Below the pieces are notes generated by a model. That model worked only from the letters and a program-made list of their open reading frames with translations, was not told where the DNA came from and searched no databases. A program made the translations under genes and the position numbers. From positions 1-13,905 of the forward strand of contig SFJO01000026.1 in NCBI GenBank assembly GCA_004555865.1: a stretch of 13,905 nt of DNA, read 5' to 3'. Below, piece by piece: positions 6,675 to 13,115 of this stretch; within the stretch, counting starts at the first letter, position 1, and each line of letters starts with the position of its first letter. The stretch comes from Oscillospiraceae bacterium (GTDB taxonomy: Bacteria; Bacillota; Clostridia; Oscillospirales; Ruminococcaceae).

Positions 6675-6893
6675 ATGTATCCGCGCATTCGTGCCCTGCG
6701 GGAGGACTGTGACCTCTCGCAAACCGAAATGGCCCGGCTTCTTCACGTAAGCCAGGCCACCTATTCCCGCTATGAAAGCGGGGCGTTGGATCTTCCAACC
6801 CAAATTTTAATTTCGCTGGCCGACCAGCACCACACCAGCATTGACTATCTGCTCGGCCGCACGGACGATCCTGCCCCGCCCGAACACGCATAA
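6675..6893 (+). CDS. Small XRE-family helix-turn-helix regulator
   Basis: This 72-residue DNA-binding protein is almost entirely one XRE/Cro-type domain. It runs MYPRIRALREDCDLSQTEMARLL, then the turn and recognition helix (about residues 25-36, VSQATYSRYESG), then LPTQILISLADQHHTSIDYLLGRTD. That closing phrase is typical of clostridial one-domain XRE regulators. There is no sensor domain. The start at 6675 gives the usual MYPRIR N-terminus; an in-frame ATG at 6663 is possible. Neither has a strong ribosome site; GGTG at 6665-6668 is the only candidate for 6675. A TAGAAT box at 6652-6657 implies a very short leader. It likely represses the divergent zinc-ribbon gene and itself through the palindromes at 6604-6649. 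Confidence 0.85.
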   Translation: MYPRIRALREDCDLSQTEMARLLHVSQATYSRYESGALDLPTQILISLADQHHTSIDYLLGRTDDPAPPEHA

Positions 6894-6935
6894 CGCGCCG
6901 CTCTCCCCTTTGCGGGAAAGCGGCGCGTTCTTTTT
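6892..6935 (+). terminator. Intrinsic terminator of the XRE gene
   Basis: AACGCGCCGCT (6892-6902) pairs perfectly with AGCGGCGCGTT (6919-6929), with an inner TCCC/GGGA pairing, followed by CTTTTT. The stem begins inside the stop codon. The convergent MFS gene ends 20 bases beyond, but there is no T-run on its strand. Confidence 0.85.
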
Positions 6936-6954
6936 CACTTACGCTATGCGTTTT

Positions 6955-8316
6955 TCAGTTGGCGCTCTCTTTGTTCAGGCAGCGGGGCAGCACCAGAAAA
7001 TACAGGCCCCCGCCCACAAAGAAGATGAGCAGAATGGACAAAATGCCCCAGGGGGCCGCAGCGGCGTTCACCTGGGCAATCTGCTCGGCGGTGGCGGTGG
7101 CCTGGGTCAGGCCGCGGGCGGTCAGCTCCCGCCGGGCCATTACGCCGCTCACCACGCCCACCAGAGACGGGCCCATGATGGCGCTGAACTTGCCGAAGAT
7201 GTCGTAGAAGCCGAAGAACTCGCCCGAGCGCTTTTTGTCCGGGATCATCTTGCCGAACATACTGCGGCTGAGCGCCTGAATGCCGCCCTGGCTGGTGGCC
7301 ACCAGGAAAGCCAGTACCCAGAACTGCCAGGCGCTGTGCATGAAGAAGCCGAACACGCAGGTGAACATATACACGCCGATGCCGAAGCCCACCATGGCTC
7401 GGGCGCCGAACCGGCTGCTGAGCCGGATGTACAGCAGGCAGAAGGGCAGACCCAGCATCTGCACCATCAGCAGGGCCAGCATCATGGCGGTGGAGTCCAG
7501 CCCCAGCATATCGCCGTAGGTTGTGGACATGTGAATGATGGTGTTCACGCCGTCAATGTAGAAGAAATAGGACAGAAGGTACACCAGCATGTCCTTGTGG
7601 GCGGCGATCTCCTTCAGGGTGCCGCCCAAACCCCGCAGGGCCCTGCCCACGGCCCCCTTTTCCCGGGGCACGCCGCTGGCCTGATGGACGTTTTTCAGCA
7701 TGGGAAAGCTGAACACCAGCCACCACACGCCGGTAAAGCCAAAGATAAAGGACAGGCAGGTGAGCATGGGCACCCCCACCGCGTTCATGATGAGGAAGAT
7801 GAGCAGCGGAATGGTGCTGCCGCCGATGTAGCCCAGGCCGTACCCCATGGTGGACACCTGGTCCATTCGCTCCTCGGTGGTCACGTCGGTGAGGAAACTG
7901 TCGTAATACAGGTTCGCCCCGGCAAAGCCCAGAGTGCTGAGGATATACAGGCTTAGAACCAGCAGGCCCACCCGCTCGGCCACGCCGGGCTGGGTAAAGG
8001 GCAGCGCCGGGGCTGCCGCCAGCCCCAGGCAGGAGACCACGCCCACCAGCATGAAGCCGGTGAACAGCTTTTTGCGCCAGCCCTCAAAGTCGCCGAACAC
8101 GCCCAGCACCGGGGCCAGCAGCGCCACAATGGCCATGGCCGCGCTGGTGGCGTAGCCCCAGGTGCTCATGCTGGACACTGCGTCGCCGGTGTACTCGGCC
8201 ACCGTGTTGTAAAAAATGGGCAGGATGGTCACCACAATGACGGAATGGGCGCTGTTGGCCCAGTCGTACATCATCCAGCTGGTCTCCTGTTTCGAATAGC
8301 CTTTCAGCAGTTTCAT
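6955..8316 (-). CDS. MFS transporter, Atg22/UMF1 type
   Basis: This 453-residue protein has about twelve membrane helices and the hallmarks of the Atg22-like ('UMF1') branch of the major facilitator superfamily. These include an N-terminal YDWANSAHSVIV, the cytoplasmic loop GVFGDFEGWRKKLF, LYYDSFLTDVTTEERMDQVSTMGYGLGYIGG, and the late SQGGIQALSRSMFGKMIPDKKRSGEFFGFYDIFGKFSAIMGP. Yeast Atg22 exports amino acids from the vacuole; bacterial substrates are unknown. The ATG at 8316 follows GGAGGA closely. The gene lies 79 bases below the small multidrug-export-like gene in the same direction and probably shares its transcript. A soluble insertion of about 30 residues before the last helix (ARRELTARGLTQATATAEQIAQVN) looks family-typical rather than damaged. 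Confidence 0.88.
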   Translation of the reverse strand: MKLLKGYSKQETSWMMYDWANSAHSVIVVTILPIFYNTVAEYTGDAVSSMSTWGYATSAAMAIVALLAPVLGVFGDFEGWRKKLFTGFMLVGVVSCLGLAAAPALPFTQPGVAERVGLLVLSLYILSTLGFAGANLYYDSFLTDVTTEERMDQVSTMGYGLGYIGGSTIPLLIFLIMNAVGVPMLTCLSFIFGFTGVWWLVFSFPMLKNVHQASGVPREKGAVGRALRGLGGTLKEIAAHKDMLVYLLSYFFYIDGVNTIIHMSTTYGDMLGLDSTAMMLALLMVQMLGLPFCLLYIRLSSRFGARAMVGFGIGVYMFTCVFGFFMHSAWQFWVLAFLVATSQGGIQALSRSMFGKMIPDKKRSGEFFGFYDIFGKFSAIMGPSLVGVVSGVMARRELTARGLTQATATAEQIAQVNAAAAPWGILSILLIFFVGGGLYFLVLPRCLNKESAN

Positions 8317-8395
8317 ACTTCCTCCGATGTTCGGCGGCCCGGTCTCCGGTCATCAATGCCGGGGCCGTTCTTTCATTGCGGGGCCGCGTCCCGGC

Positions 8396-8881
8396 TCAGC
8401 GGGCAAATACGGCACCGGCAACCCCCAGCACGCCACTGCTGGCCAGGCCCATGATCACGCCCGCCAGCAGCACGCCGCCCATGCAGGCCAGCACGCTGCT
8501 CTTGAAGTCCATATCCAGCAGCGAGGCTGCCAGCGTACCGGTCCACGCGCCGGTGCCGGGCAGCGGAATGCCCACGAACAGCAGCAGCGCCATAAACAGG
8601 CCCCGGCCCGCCGTGGCCTGCAGCTTCTCGCCGCCCCGCTTGCCCTTGGTCATAAAAAAGGTGCAGGGCTTGCCGATGAGGGGCTTATCCTGGCCCCACT
8701 CCAGCACGCGGCGGGCAAACAGATAGAGGATGGGCACCGGAATCATGTTGCCCACAACGGCGGTGATGTAGGTGGGAATCATGGGCAGGCCCAGACCCAC
8801 CGTGCCAATCGGGATGGCGCCGCGCAGCTCTACCAGCGGAACCATGGAAATAAAGAATACATACAGATACTTGGTCAGCAT
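8396..8881 (-). CDS. Small multidrug export-like membrane protein
   Basis: This 161-residue membrane protein matches the small multidrug export family (PF06695). It begins KYLYVFFISMVPLVELRGAIPIG, the family's hallmark, followed by a helix with NMIPVPILYLFARRVLEWG. A basic cytoplasmic loop precedes a second hydrophobic half with FVGIPLPGTGAWTGTLAASLL and a glycine/alanine-rich last helix. Despite the family name, transport of drugs is not established for most members. The ATG at 8881 follows CAGGAGA by about six bases; the longer open frame upstream overlaps the leader. It has its own promoter (8959-8987) and is the first gene of the unit with the MFS transporter. Confidence 0.85.
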   Translation of the reverse strand: MLTKYLYVFFISMVPLVELRGAIPIGTVGLGLPMIPTYITAVVGNMIPVPILYLFARRVLEWGQDKPLIGKPCTFFMTKGKRGGEKLQATAGRGLFMALLLFVGIPLPGTGAWTGTLAASLLDMDFKSSVLACMGGVLLAGVIMGLASSGVLGVAGAVFAR

Positions 8882-8958
8882 AAATTTCTCCTGAATCGGG
8901 TGATTGTTCCAGTTTGGCAGCCTGTAATGCCGCAGCTTTGGCATGGCCGCTGTGGGTC

Positions 8959-8987
8959 ATTATAGCATATCCCGCCCTTCCCGTCAC
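8959..8987 (-). promoter_or_regulatory. Sigma-A promoter of the small export/MFS unit
   Basis: TGC-TATAAT is an extended -10 box (hexamer 8964-8959). GTGACG (8987-8982) lies 17 bases upstream as the -35 box. The predicted leader is about 70 bases. Confidence 0.75.
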
Positions 8988-9021
8988 TAAAACGCGGAAG
9001 ATTTATTCGACAAACCAGCAA

Positions 9022-9040
9022 ATTTTACCTGCATTTTACC
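9022..9040. repeat. Short direct repeat ATTTTACC
   Basis: Two exact copies lie at 9022-9029 and 9033-9040, starting 11 bp apart (one helical turn). They sit 35-55 bp upstream of the -35 box of the small export gene, a position suited to an activator site. The repeat is short enough to be chance. Confidence 0.25.
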
Positions 9041-9049
9041 GTTTTTGTT

Positions 9050-9100
9050 CATCGGCTCCCCTGCTTTTCCAGCAGGCGTCGGGGCGCAAAAAAGCCGATG
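9050..9100. other. Nested hairpin between two units
   Basis: An outer stem CATCGGCT (9050-9057) with AGCCGATG (9093-9100) encloses an inner stem CCTGCT (9060-9065) with AGCAGG (9071-9076). It lies downstream of the repair-gene unit on the minus strand, before the next promoter. It lacks a U-run directly after the outer stem, so it may be an mRNA 3' structure rather than a standard terminator. Confidence 0.4.
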
Positions 9101-9162
9101 CATTCTGCGACCCCAAACGATCCCAGAAGTCATCAGCTTGTCACGGTTTATGAAAAGCGGTT

Positions 9163-9321
9163 TCAAAACGCGCGGCCCCGCGTTCCACGGGAGAACTTCA
9201 TTCCCGCTGCCCATGATACGCAGGCCACATTTATTTGTGAGGGGGGCGTTTTGGGCAGGGCTGACCCCCTGCTTTTTCCCATCCTTGGCGCCCGGCACTC
9301 TTTTTTGAAGTCGAACGCCAT
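9163..9321 (-). pseudogene. Possible remnant of a GyrI-like-domain gene (52-residue frame)
   Basis: An ATG at 9321, 22 bases after the stop of the DUF4130 gene, has an excellent ribosome site (AAGGAGAGG, about three bases upstream). It encodes MAFDFKKE, which from memory is the N-terminus of clostridial GyrI-like small-molecule-binding proteins. After residue 8 the frame (CRAPRMGKSRGSALPKT...) resembles nothing and stops at 9163. Other frames do not restore the family either. The best reading is a gene that lost its body by deletion, leaving its ribosome site and first codons. A genuine small protein of 52 residues is the alternative. Confidence 0.35.
9255..9277 (+). terminator. Terminator-like hairpin on the plus strand
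   Basis: GCAGGG (9255-9260) pairs with CCCTGC (9267-9272) and is followed by TTTTT. No plus-strand gene is evident before it, so it is either fortuitous or the end of an unannotated RNA. Confidence 0.25.
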
Positions 9322-9343
9322 CGCCCTCTCCTTGAAATTTGAT

Positions 9344-10084
9344 TTACCGCTCGTCCTGCAATTCCGTCATGCAGGCCCAGTAGCGCTTGGGGCAATTGGT
9401 GCGCCGCACCGTGGGGTTGTACCGCGCCCGGATGCCGATGGTCTGGTAGAACCGCTTCCACAGCGCCTGATACTCCGCTTCCTCCGCGTCCGGCGGCGGC
9501 AGGGCAAAATCCGGCGGCAGTTCGGCATAATCCACCACGCTGCCCTGATACACCAGCGCTGTGCGGTGGGTCAGATCTGCAATAAGAAAGTCCTTGTCCG
9601 GGTAGCGGCCGCAGAAATGAGGCCGCAGCAGAGGCAGCACATAGTTTTTGGGGCGGATCACCGCGCCCAGCATTCCGTCCGTCACCTGAAAGCGCACAAA
9701 CCCGGTCAGCAAGTGTGCCTCGCCCCGCACGGCCTTTTCCAGGTCCAGCACCGGGGCGGCATCCGGGTGGGCGTAATCCCAGGCGGCTCCCCGCCCCCGG
9801 GCAAAGGCCATGTGCAGAAAGCGCAGGATCAGCAGCTCCTTCTCGGGCCGGCCGCTCAAAAAGGCATAGTGCACCAGTTCTTCCGCCCGCGCCCCCAGGG
9901 CCGGGGCCAGGCTGGCCTCCACACGGGCAGCCTTTTTTGCCTCGGTGGGAATCTCCCGCCCCTCAAAAAAGCTCAGCTGCGCGGCCTCCGGCCCCTCAAT
10001 GGCCAGTGGCAGAGCCTTGCGCACAAAGCTCTCAAACACACAGCACAAAAAGCCGGGGTAACTGCCGTCGTAGCGATAGATCAC
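9344..10084 (-). CDS. TIGR03915/DUF4130-like putative DNA-repair partner protein
   Basis: This 246-residue protein matches the family that accompanies the radical SAM putative DNA-repair protein (TIGR03915, with DUF4130). It begins IYRYDGSYPGFLCCVFESF, has the central block VRGEAHLLTGFVRFQ and GAVIRPKNYVLPLLRPHFCGRYPDKDFLIADLTHRTALVY, and ends with NPTVRRTNCPKRYWACMTEL. The role is inferred from pairing, not from direct proof; DUF4130-containing proteins can be joined to uracil-DNA-glycosylase domains elsewhere. The start is taken as the GTG at 10084, whose bases overlap the TGA stop of the preceding gene by four bases (GTGA). Translation is therefore probably coupled. The longer open frame upstream lies inside the radical SAM gene and is a shadow. 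Confidence 0.85.
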   Translation of the reverse strand: MIYRYDGSYPGFLCCVFESFVRKALPLAIEGPEAAQLSFFEGREIPTEAKKAARVEASLAPALGARAEELVHYAFLSGRPEKELLILRFLHMAFARGRGAAWDYAHPDAAPVLDLEKAVRGEAHLLTGFVRFQVTDGMLGAVIRPKNYVLPLLRPHFCGRYPDKDFLIADLTHRTALVYQGSVVDYAELPPDFALPPPDAEEAEYQALWKRFYQTIGIRARYNPTVRRTNCPKRYWACMTELQDER

Positions 10085-11421
10085 ATCTTCTGTGCGTACC
10101 GTGCGACCACCTCCTCCTGCACCATGCGGCCCGCGATCTGGGGCGGCAGGCCGCTGCCCGCCAGCTGCTGCACCTGCGGCGCGCTGAACAGGCTCAGCTG
10201 CTCGCATCCGGCATTGAAGGCCATGGGGTCCAGCAACGCCCGCACCACGGTCTCCCGCTTGGGGTTTCGGCTGCCCCCGTAGCCCTTGCAGCAGATGAAA
10301 TATTGCGCCCGTTTGAGCACCACGCCGATGCGCCGAAGGCCCTCCAGGTCCAGCTGGGCCTGCCGCCGGGCCGAGAGAATGCGCAGCGCGCTTTTCGGCC
10401 CGATACCCGGCACCCGAAGCAGCCACTCCTTCGGGGCGGTATTCACGTCCACCGGGAACATACCGTAATGCTGAATGGCCCAGTTGCACTTGGGGTCCAG
10501 ATAGGGGTTGAAATTCGGCTCCTCTTCGGTGAGGATCTCCGAGGCCGCAAAATCATAAAAGCGCAGCAGCCAGTCCGCCTGGTACAGCCGGTGTTCCCGC
10601 AGCAGCGGCGGCTTTGTGTCGGCTGCGGGCAGGCGGCGGTCCTCCGTCACCGGGATGTAGGCCGAGTAAAACACCCGCTTCAGGCTGTATTTGTGGTACA
10701 GCCCCTCGCTCAGCCGAAGGATCTGCCGGTCGCTCTCCGGGGTTGCCCCCACGATCATCTGGGTGCTCTGCCCGGCCGGGGCAAAGGCCGGGGCACGGCG
10801 GTACAGCTGCATCTCCTCCCGGCTTTGGGCGGTGCGGACCGCAATCTGCCCCATGGGGGTGAGAATGGCGCTGCGCCCCTTGTCCGGGCAGAGCAGGTTC
10901 AGGCTGCGCTCGCTGGGCAGCTCGATGTTGACGCTCATTCGATCCGCCAGAAGGCCCAGCTGCTCCACCAGTTCCGGCGAGGCCCCGGGGATGGCCTTGG
11001 CATGGATGTACCCGCGGAAATGGTACTCTTCGCGCAGAATGCGCAGCGTTTCCACCATGCGCTCGGTGGTGTAATCCGGGCTGCACTGAACCGCGCTGGA
11101 GAGGAACAGCCCCTCAATGTAATTGCGCTGGTAAAACTGAAGCGTCAGGTCCGCCAGTTCCCGCGGGGTAAAGCTGGCCCGCGGCACATCGTTGGAGCGC
11201 CGGTTGACGCAATAGCAGCAGTCGTAGGCGCACACATTGCTGAGCAGCACCTTCAGCAGGCTCACGCACCGGCCGTCCGAGGCAAAGGTGTGGCAGATGC
11301 CCGGGGCCGTGCAGCTGCCCATGCTGCCGTGCCGGCCCGCCCGGTCCAACCCGCTGGAGGTGCAGGCAACGTCATACTTGGCGCTGTCGGATAAAATCGT
11401 AAGTTTCTGCAGCAGTTCCAT
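10081..11421 (-). CDS. Radical SAM putative DNA modification/repair protein (TIGR03916-like)
   Basis: This 446-residue protein has the radical SAM cluster motif C64-x3-C68-x2-C71 (CAYDCCYC) followed by VNRRSND. A TIM-barrel body contains FLSSAV, YIHAKAIPGAS and SVNIELPSERSL. A helix-hairpin-helix DNA-binding element (about 333-350, WLLRVPGIGPKSALRIL) follows. That combination and its DUF4130 neighbour define the putative DNA modification/repair radical SAM family. The 4Fe-4S cluster and S-adenosylmethionine should generate a 5'-deoxyadenosyl radical; the DNA substrate is unknown. The ATG at 11421 has GGAGAG about seven bases upstream. It lies 232 bases below the self-cleaving repressor gene in the same direction, with no clear promoter between, so co-transcription is possible. 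Confidence 0.9.
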   Translation of the reverse strand: MELLQKLTILSDSAKYDVACTSSGLDRAGRHGSMGSCTAPGICHTFASDGRCVSLLKVLLSNVCAYDCCYCVNRRSNDVPRASFTPRELADLTLQFYQRNYIEGLFLSSAVQCSPDYTTERMVETLRILREEYHFRGYIHAKAIPGASPELVEQLGLLADRMSVNIELPSERSLNLLCPDKGRSAILTPMGQIAVRTAQSREEMQLYRRAPAFAPAGQSTQMIVGATPESDRQILRLSEGLYHKYSLKRVFYSAYIPVTEDRRLPAADTKPPLLREHRLYQADWLLRFYDFAASEILTEEEPNFNPYLDPKCNWAIQHYGMFPVDVNTAPKEWLLRVPGIGPKSALRILSARRQAQLDLEGLRRIGVVLKRAQYFICCKGYGGSRNPKRETVVRALLDPMAFNAGCEQLSLFSAPQVQQLAGSGLPPQIAGRMVQEEVVARYAQKM

Positions 11422-11653
11422 CGTCTCTCTCCGCCGAATCGGCTGCTCTGCGGCCTTCGGCAGAAAGGCCTGGGTTTCTCTCTTTTCTGAACAGGCGTCG
11501 GGCTCGCTCCTCACGCCGGGGGCGCACACGCCCGTTTTTTTGGGGGTGCGAACCGCCGAACCGGCACGCGCCGCCCCAGTTTTTTCCTCCGCAGGTTCAA
11601 AATCCCGCTTATGGGGCTTTTCGTTTGCTACAATAAACTCAGCGAACAGAGGC
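11422..11653 (-). other. Gap between the repressor and radical SAM genes, open in frame
   Basis: No separate gene is called. The stretch reads without a stop in the radical SAM frame and looks protein-like (for example FIVANEKPHKRDFEPAEEK), yet no start with a good ribosome site is seen. It holds a hairpin GGCCTT/AAGGCC (11452-11470), and on the plus strand a weak terminator-like GGGCG-CACA-CGCCC followed by seven T (11520-11541). A weak minus-strand box pair (TTATTG, 17 bases, CATAAG) is the only promoter candidate. Confidence 0.4.
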
Positions 11654-12262
11654 TCACCACTGGGTGACGGTTTTGATCACCTTGCCCACCACGTGCAGCT
11701 GCTCCAGCTCTTCGCCGCGCAGCACCAGCTCCTCATAGTCCGGGTTGAACGGCTGGAGCACCACCGCGTTGCCCCGACGCACATAGCGCTTCAGGGTGCC
11801 CTCGCCCTCGCCGTAGATCAGCACGCCCAGATCGCCGCTGTCCAGCACCGGCTGCCGGTGCACCAGCGCCAGGTCGCCGTCCTGAATGCGGGGTTCCATG
11901 CTGTCGCCCCGAACCACCAGATAAAAGTAGCTGTCCGGGTCCTTCACGCTGGCATACTCGCTGCCGTAGTCCTCTTCAAAGGCGAGGGCACCGTAACCGG
12001 CTTTGACCGTGCCTACCACCGGAATGCGGCACTGGCCATAGGCCGAGGCCGGGCGGGTCTCCAGCCCAACCACCCGGCCCAGCAGGGTGTCCGTGCTCAC
12101 CTCCAGCAGTTCTGCCATACGGGTCAGCTGATCCGGGCCGGGGGTGCTCTGCCCCTTTTCCCACTTGGCCACCATCTGCTGCGTCACCCCCAGATGCCCC
12201 GCCAGCTCCCGCTGGGTCAGGCCCTTTGCCTTGCGCAGGCTGCGCAGAATTTCCGAGAACAT
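11654..12262 (-). CDS. XRE + S24 self-cleaving (LexA/CI-like) repressor
   Basis: This 202-residue protein has two domains. Residues 1-62 are an XRE helix-turn-helix (EILRSLRKAKGLTQRELAGHLGVTQQMVAKWEKGQSTP). Residues about 78-202 are an S24/LexA-type peptidase. The nucleophile is S121 in VVRGDSMEP and the general base K158 in GTLKRYVRRGN. A likely self-cleavage bond is A88-G89 in VGTVKAGYG. Such proteins repress until DNA damage or another signal makes them cut themselves. The ATG at 12262 follows AAGGGGGA and lies inside the transcript predicted from the promoter at 12432-12460. The longer open frame begins around the promoter itself and is rejected. The leader is about 160 bases and holds a CCCGC-GTTTT-GCGGG hairpin (12327-12341). 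It is not canonical LexA, whose N-terminal domain is a winged helix; it resembles phage CI/HdiR-type regulators. Confidence 0.9.
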   Translation of the reverse strand: MFSEILRSLRKAKGLTQRELAGHLGVTQQMVAKWEKGQSTPGPDQLTRMAELLEVSTDTLLGRVVGLETRPASAYGQCRIPVVGTVKAGYGALAFEEDYGSEYASVKDPDSYFYLVVRGDSMEPRIQDGDLALVHRQPVLDSGDLGVLIYGEGEGTLKRYVRRGNAVVLQPFNPDYEELVLRGEELEQLHVVGKVIKTVTQW

Positions 12263-12431
12263 ACCGTATCCCCCTTTTCTATGGATGCCGTGCGGCGTCG
12301 GCAGACCAACCGCACCGGTTTCTTCTCCCGCGTTTTGCGGGCCTTGCCGCGAGCGCGCGGCTCCGGCTCTATTGCAGCGGCCGCGTGTGAGGTTGCCCCT
12401 GCGCCAGCCGCGTGATCGTTTCTTCCTCTTC

Positions 12432-12460
12432 ATAGTACAACTTTGCGTTGTGGTTGTAAA
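12432..12460 (-). promoter_or_regulatory. Sigma-A promoter of the S24 repressor gene
   Basis: TTTACA (12460-12455) and TACTAT (12437-12432) are 17 bases apart on the minus strand. An ACAAC-N5-GTTGT inverted repeat fills the spacer, pointing to autorepression. Confidence 0.75.
12437..12451. promoter_or_regulatory. Operator copy 1, ACAAC-N5-GTTGT
   Basis: ACAAC (12437-12441), five bases, GTTGT (12447-12451). It lies between the -10 and -35 boxes of the repressor's own promoter. The same motif with the same spacing recurs at 12543-12557. Confidence 0.7.
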
Positions 12461-12503
12461 GGTTTTTGGTTGTGTTTTTCACAAAAAAGTTGTTTTTCAG
12501 CCC

Positions 12504-12532
12504 TTGACAACAACCTATTGGAGTATTATCAT
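12504..12532 (+). promoter_or_regulatory. Sigma-A promoter of the small membrane protein
   Basis: A consensus TTGACA (12504-12509) is followed after 17 bases by TATCAT (12527-12532). The predicted start near 12539 falls at the edge of operator copy 2. Extra ACAAC half-sites overlap the -35 box (12507-12514). Confidence 0.85.
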
Positions 12533-12539
12533 GATGTTG

Positions 12540-12560
12540 TAAACAACTCAATGTTGTTTA
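12540..12560. promoter_or_regulatory. Operator copy 2, extended ACAAC-N5-GTTGT
   Basis: TAAACAAC (12540-12547), five bases, GTTGTTTA (12553-12560): a perfect inverted repeat with eight-base arms. It covers the first transcribed bases of the membrane-protein gene, a classic position for repression. Single GTTGT/ACAAC half-sites also occur at 12453, 12469, 12489, 12507, 12510 and 12536. Confidence 0.75.
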
Positions 12561-12616
12561 GCAGCATAAAATCTTCCCCCGTCATTTCCATGTTTCATCG
12601 AAAGGGGTTCTGTGTT

Positions 12617-12913
12617 ATGGTCACTTATTATAAAGTAAAAGCAATGCTTCTCCGCACTCTGTGCCTGGCCTGCGGCCTTTGCAGCGTGTTCAGCCTGGGC
12701 AGCCTGCCGGAATATGGGCTGTCGGCGCTGATGTTCTGCCTGGCGCTGGGGGGCCTTACCCGCTGGGCCTACCGGGCCGGCCGCCGGGCCGAGCGCACCG
12801 CCAGCCGTGTGCGGCGCACGCGGCTGCGCCGGCAGGCCTATGCCCGGCAAGCTGCGGCTTCCCCCCGCCTGCATACCAGCCCAGCCGCGCCGCGCCTGAT
12901 GCGCACGGCTTGA
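12617..12913 (+). CDS. Small two-helix membrane protein with arginine-rich tail
   Basis: I do not recognise the family. The 98-residue protein has two hydrophobic segments (about 9-27, AMLLRTLCLACGLCSVFSL, and 34-50, GLSALMFCLALGGLTRW) joined by a short loop. A 46-residue tail follows with 14 arginines and almost no acidic residues. By the positive-inside rule both ends are cytoplasmic. The ATG at 12617 follows AAAGGGG by about ten bases. It has a near-consensus promoter with an operator at its start point and is divergent from a self-cleaving repressor, so it should be induced when the repressor is cut. This arrangement parallels SOS-induced small membrane or division-inhibitor proteins beside LexA, but no sequence similarity is claimed. 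A small toxin or stress-response membrane protein are other options. Confidence 0.7.
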   Translation: MVTYYKVKAMLLRTLCLACGLCSVFSLGSLPEYGLSALMFCLALGGLTRWAYRAGRRAERTASRVRRTRLRRQAYARQAAASPRLHTSPAAPRLMRTA

Positions 12914-12987
12914 GTGTTCCATGCCTTTTTCCTGCGGCCAGTGTTTTTTTCCTCTTTGCTGCGTCCGCTTTTCATACCCCCAACCTC

Positions 12988-13028
12988 GCCCGGGCGTGCC
13001 GTCGGCAGCGGTACGCCCGGGCAATTTT
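12988..13028 (+). terminator. Terminator of the small membrane-protein gene
   Basis: GCCCGGGCGT (12988-12997) pairs with ACGCCCGGGC (13013-13022), with further CCG/CGG pairing inside, followed by AATTTTGT. The U-run is short but the stem is very strong. Confidence 0.7.
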
Positions 13029-13048
13029 GTAAAAAGCAAAAAAAGTTC

Positions 13049-13077
13049 TTGACAAACCCCCGCCCCCATGGTATTAT
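13049..13077 (+). promoter_or_regulatory. Promoter of the tRNA-Ser pair
   Basis: Consensus TTGACA (13049-13054) is followed after 17 bases by TATTAT (13072-13077); TATAAT at 13075-13080 overlaps it. The first tRNA begins about 36 bases later. Confidence 0.85.
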
Positions 13078-13115
13078 AATACTCGCATTCCGCAGGCGGT
13101 GCGGGAGACCACTGT

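Noticed and set aside
6841..7956. 371-residue plus-strand open frame, His/Gly-rich
   Set aside because: It is the mirror of the MFS transporter gene; composition is not protein-like.
8987..9298. 103-residue minus-strand frame between the small export gene and the repair unit
   Set aside because: It has no ribosome site and an unlikely composition, and it overlaps the promoter and nested hairpin of the gap.
9098..11394. Two long plus-strand open frames opposite the repair pair
   Set aside because: They are shadows of the minus-strand genes, which have clear families and ribosome sites.
11520..11541. Plus-strand terminator-like hairpin
   Set aside because: It has only a 5-bp stem and there is no plus-strand gene or promoter before it; kept only as a remark.
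12263..12433. N-terminal extension of the S24 repressor
   Set aside because: It would begin at the promoter -10 box; ATG 12262 has a good ribosome site and starts the helix-turn-helix domain.
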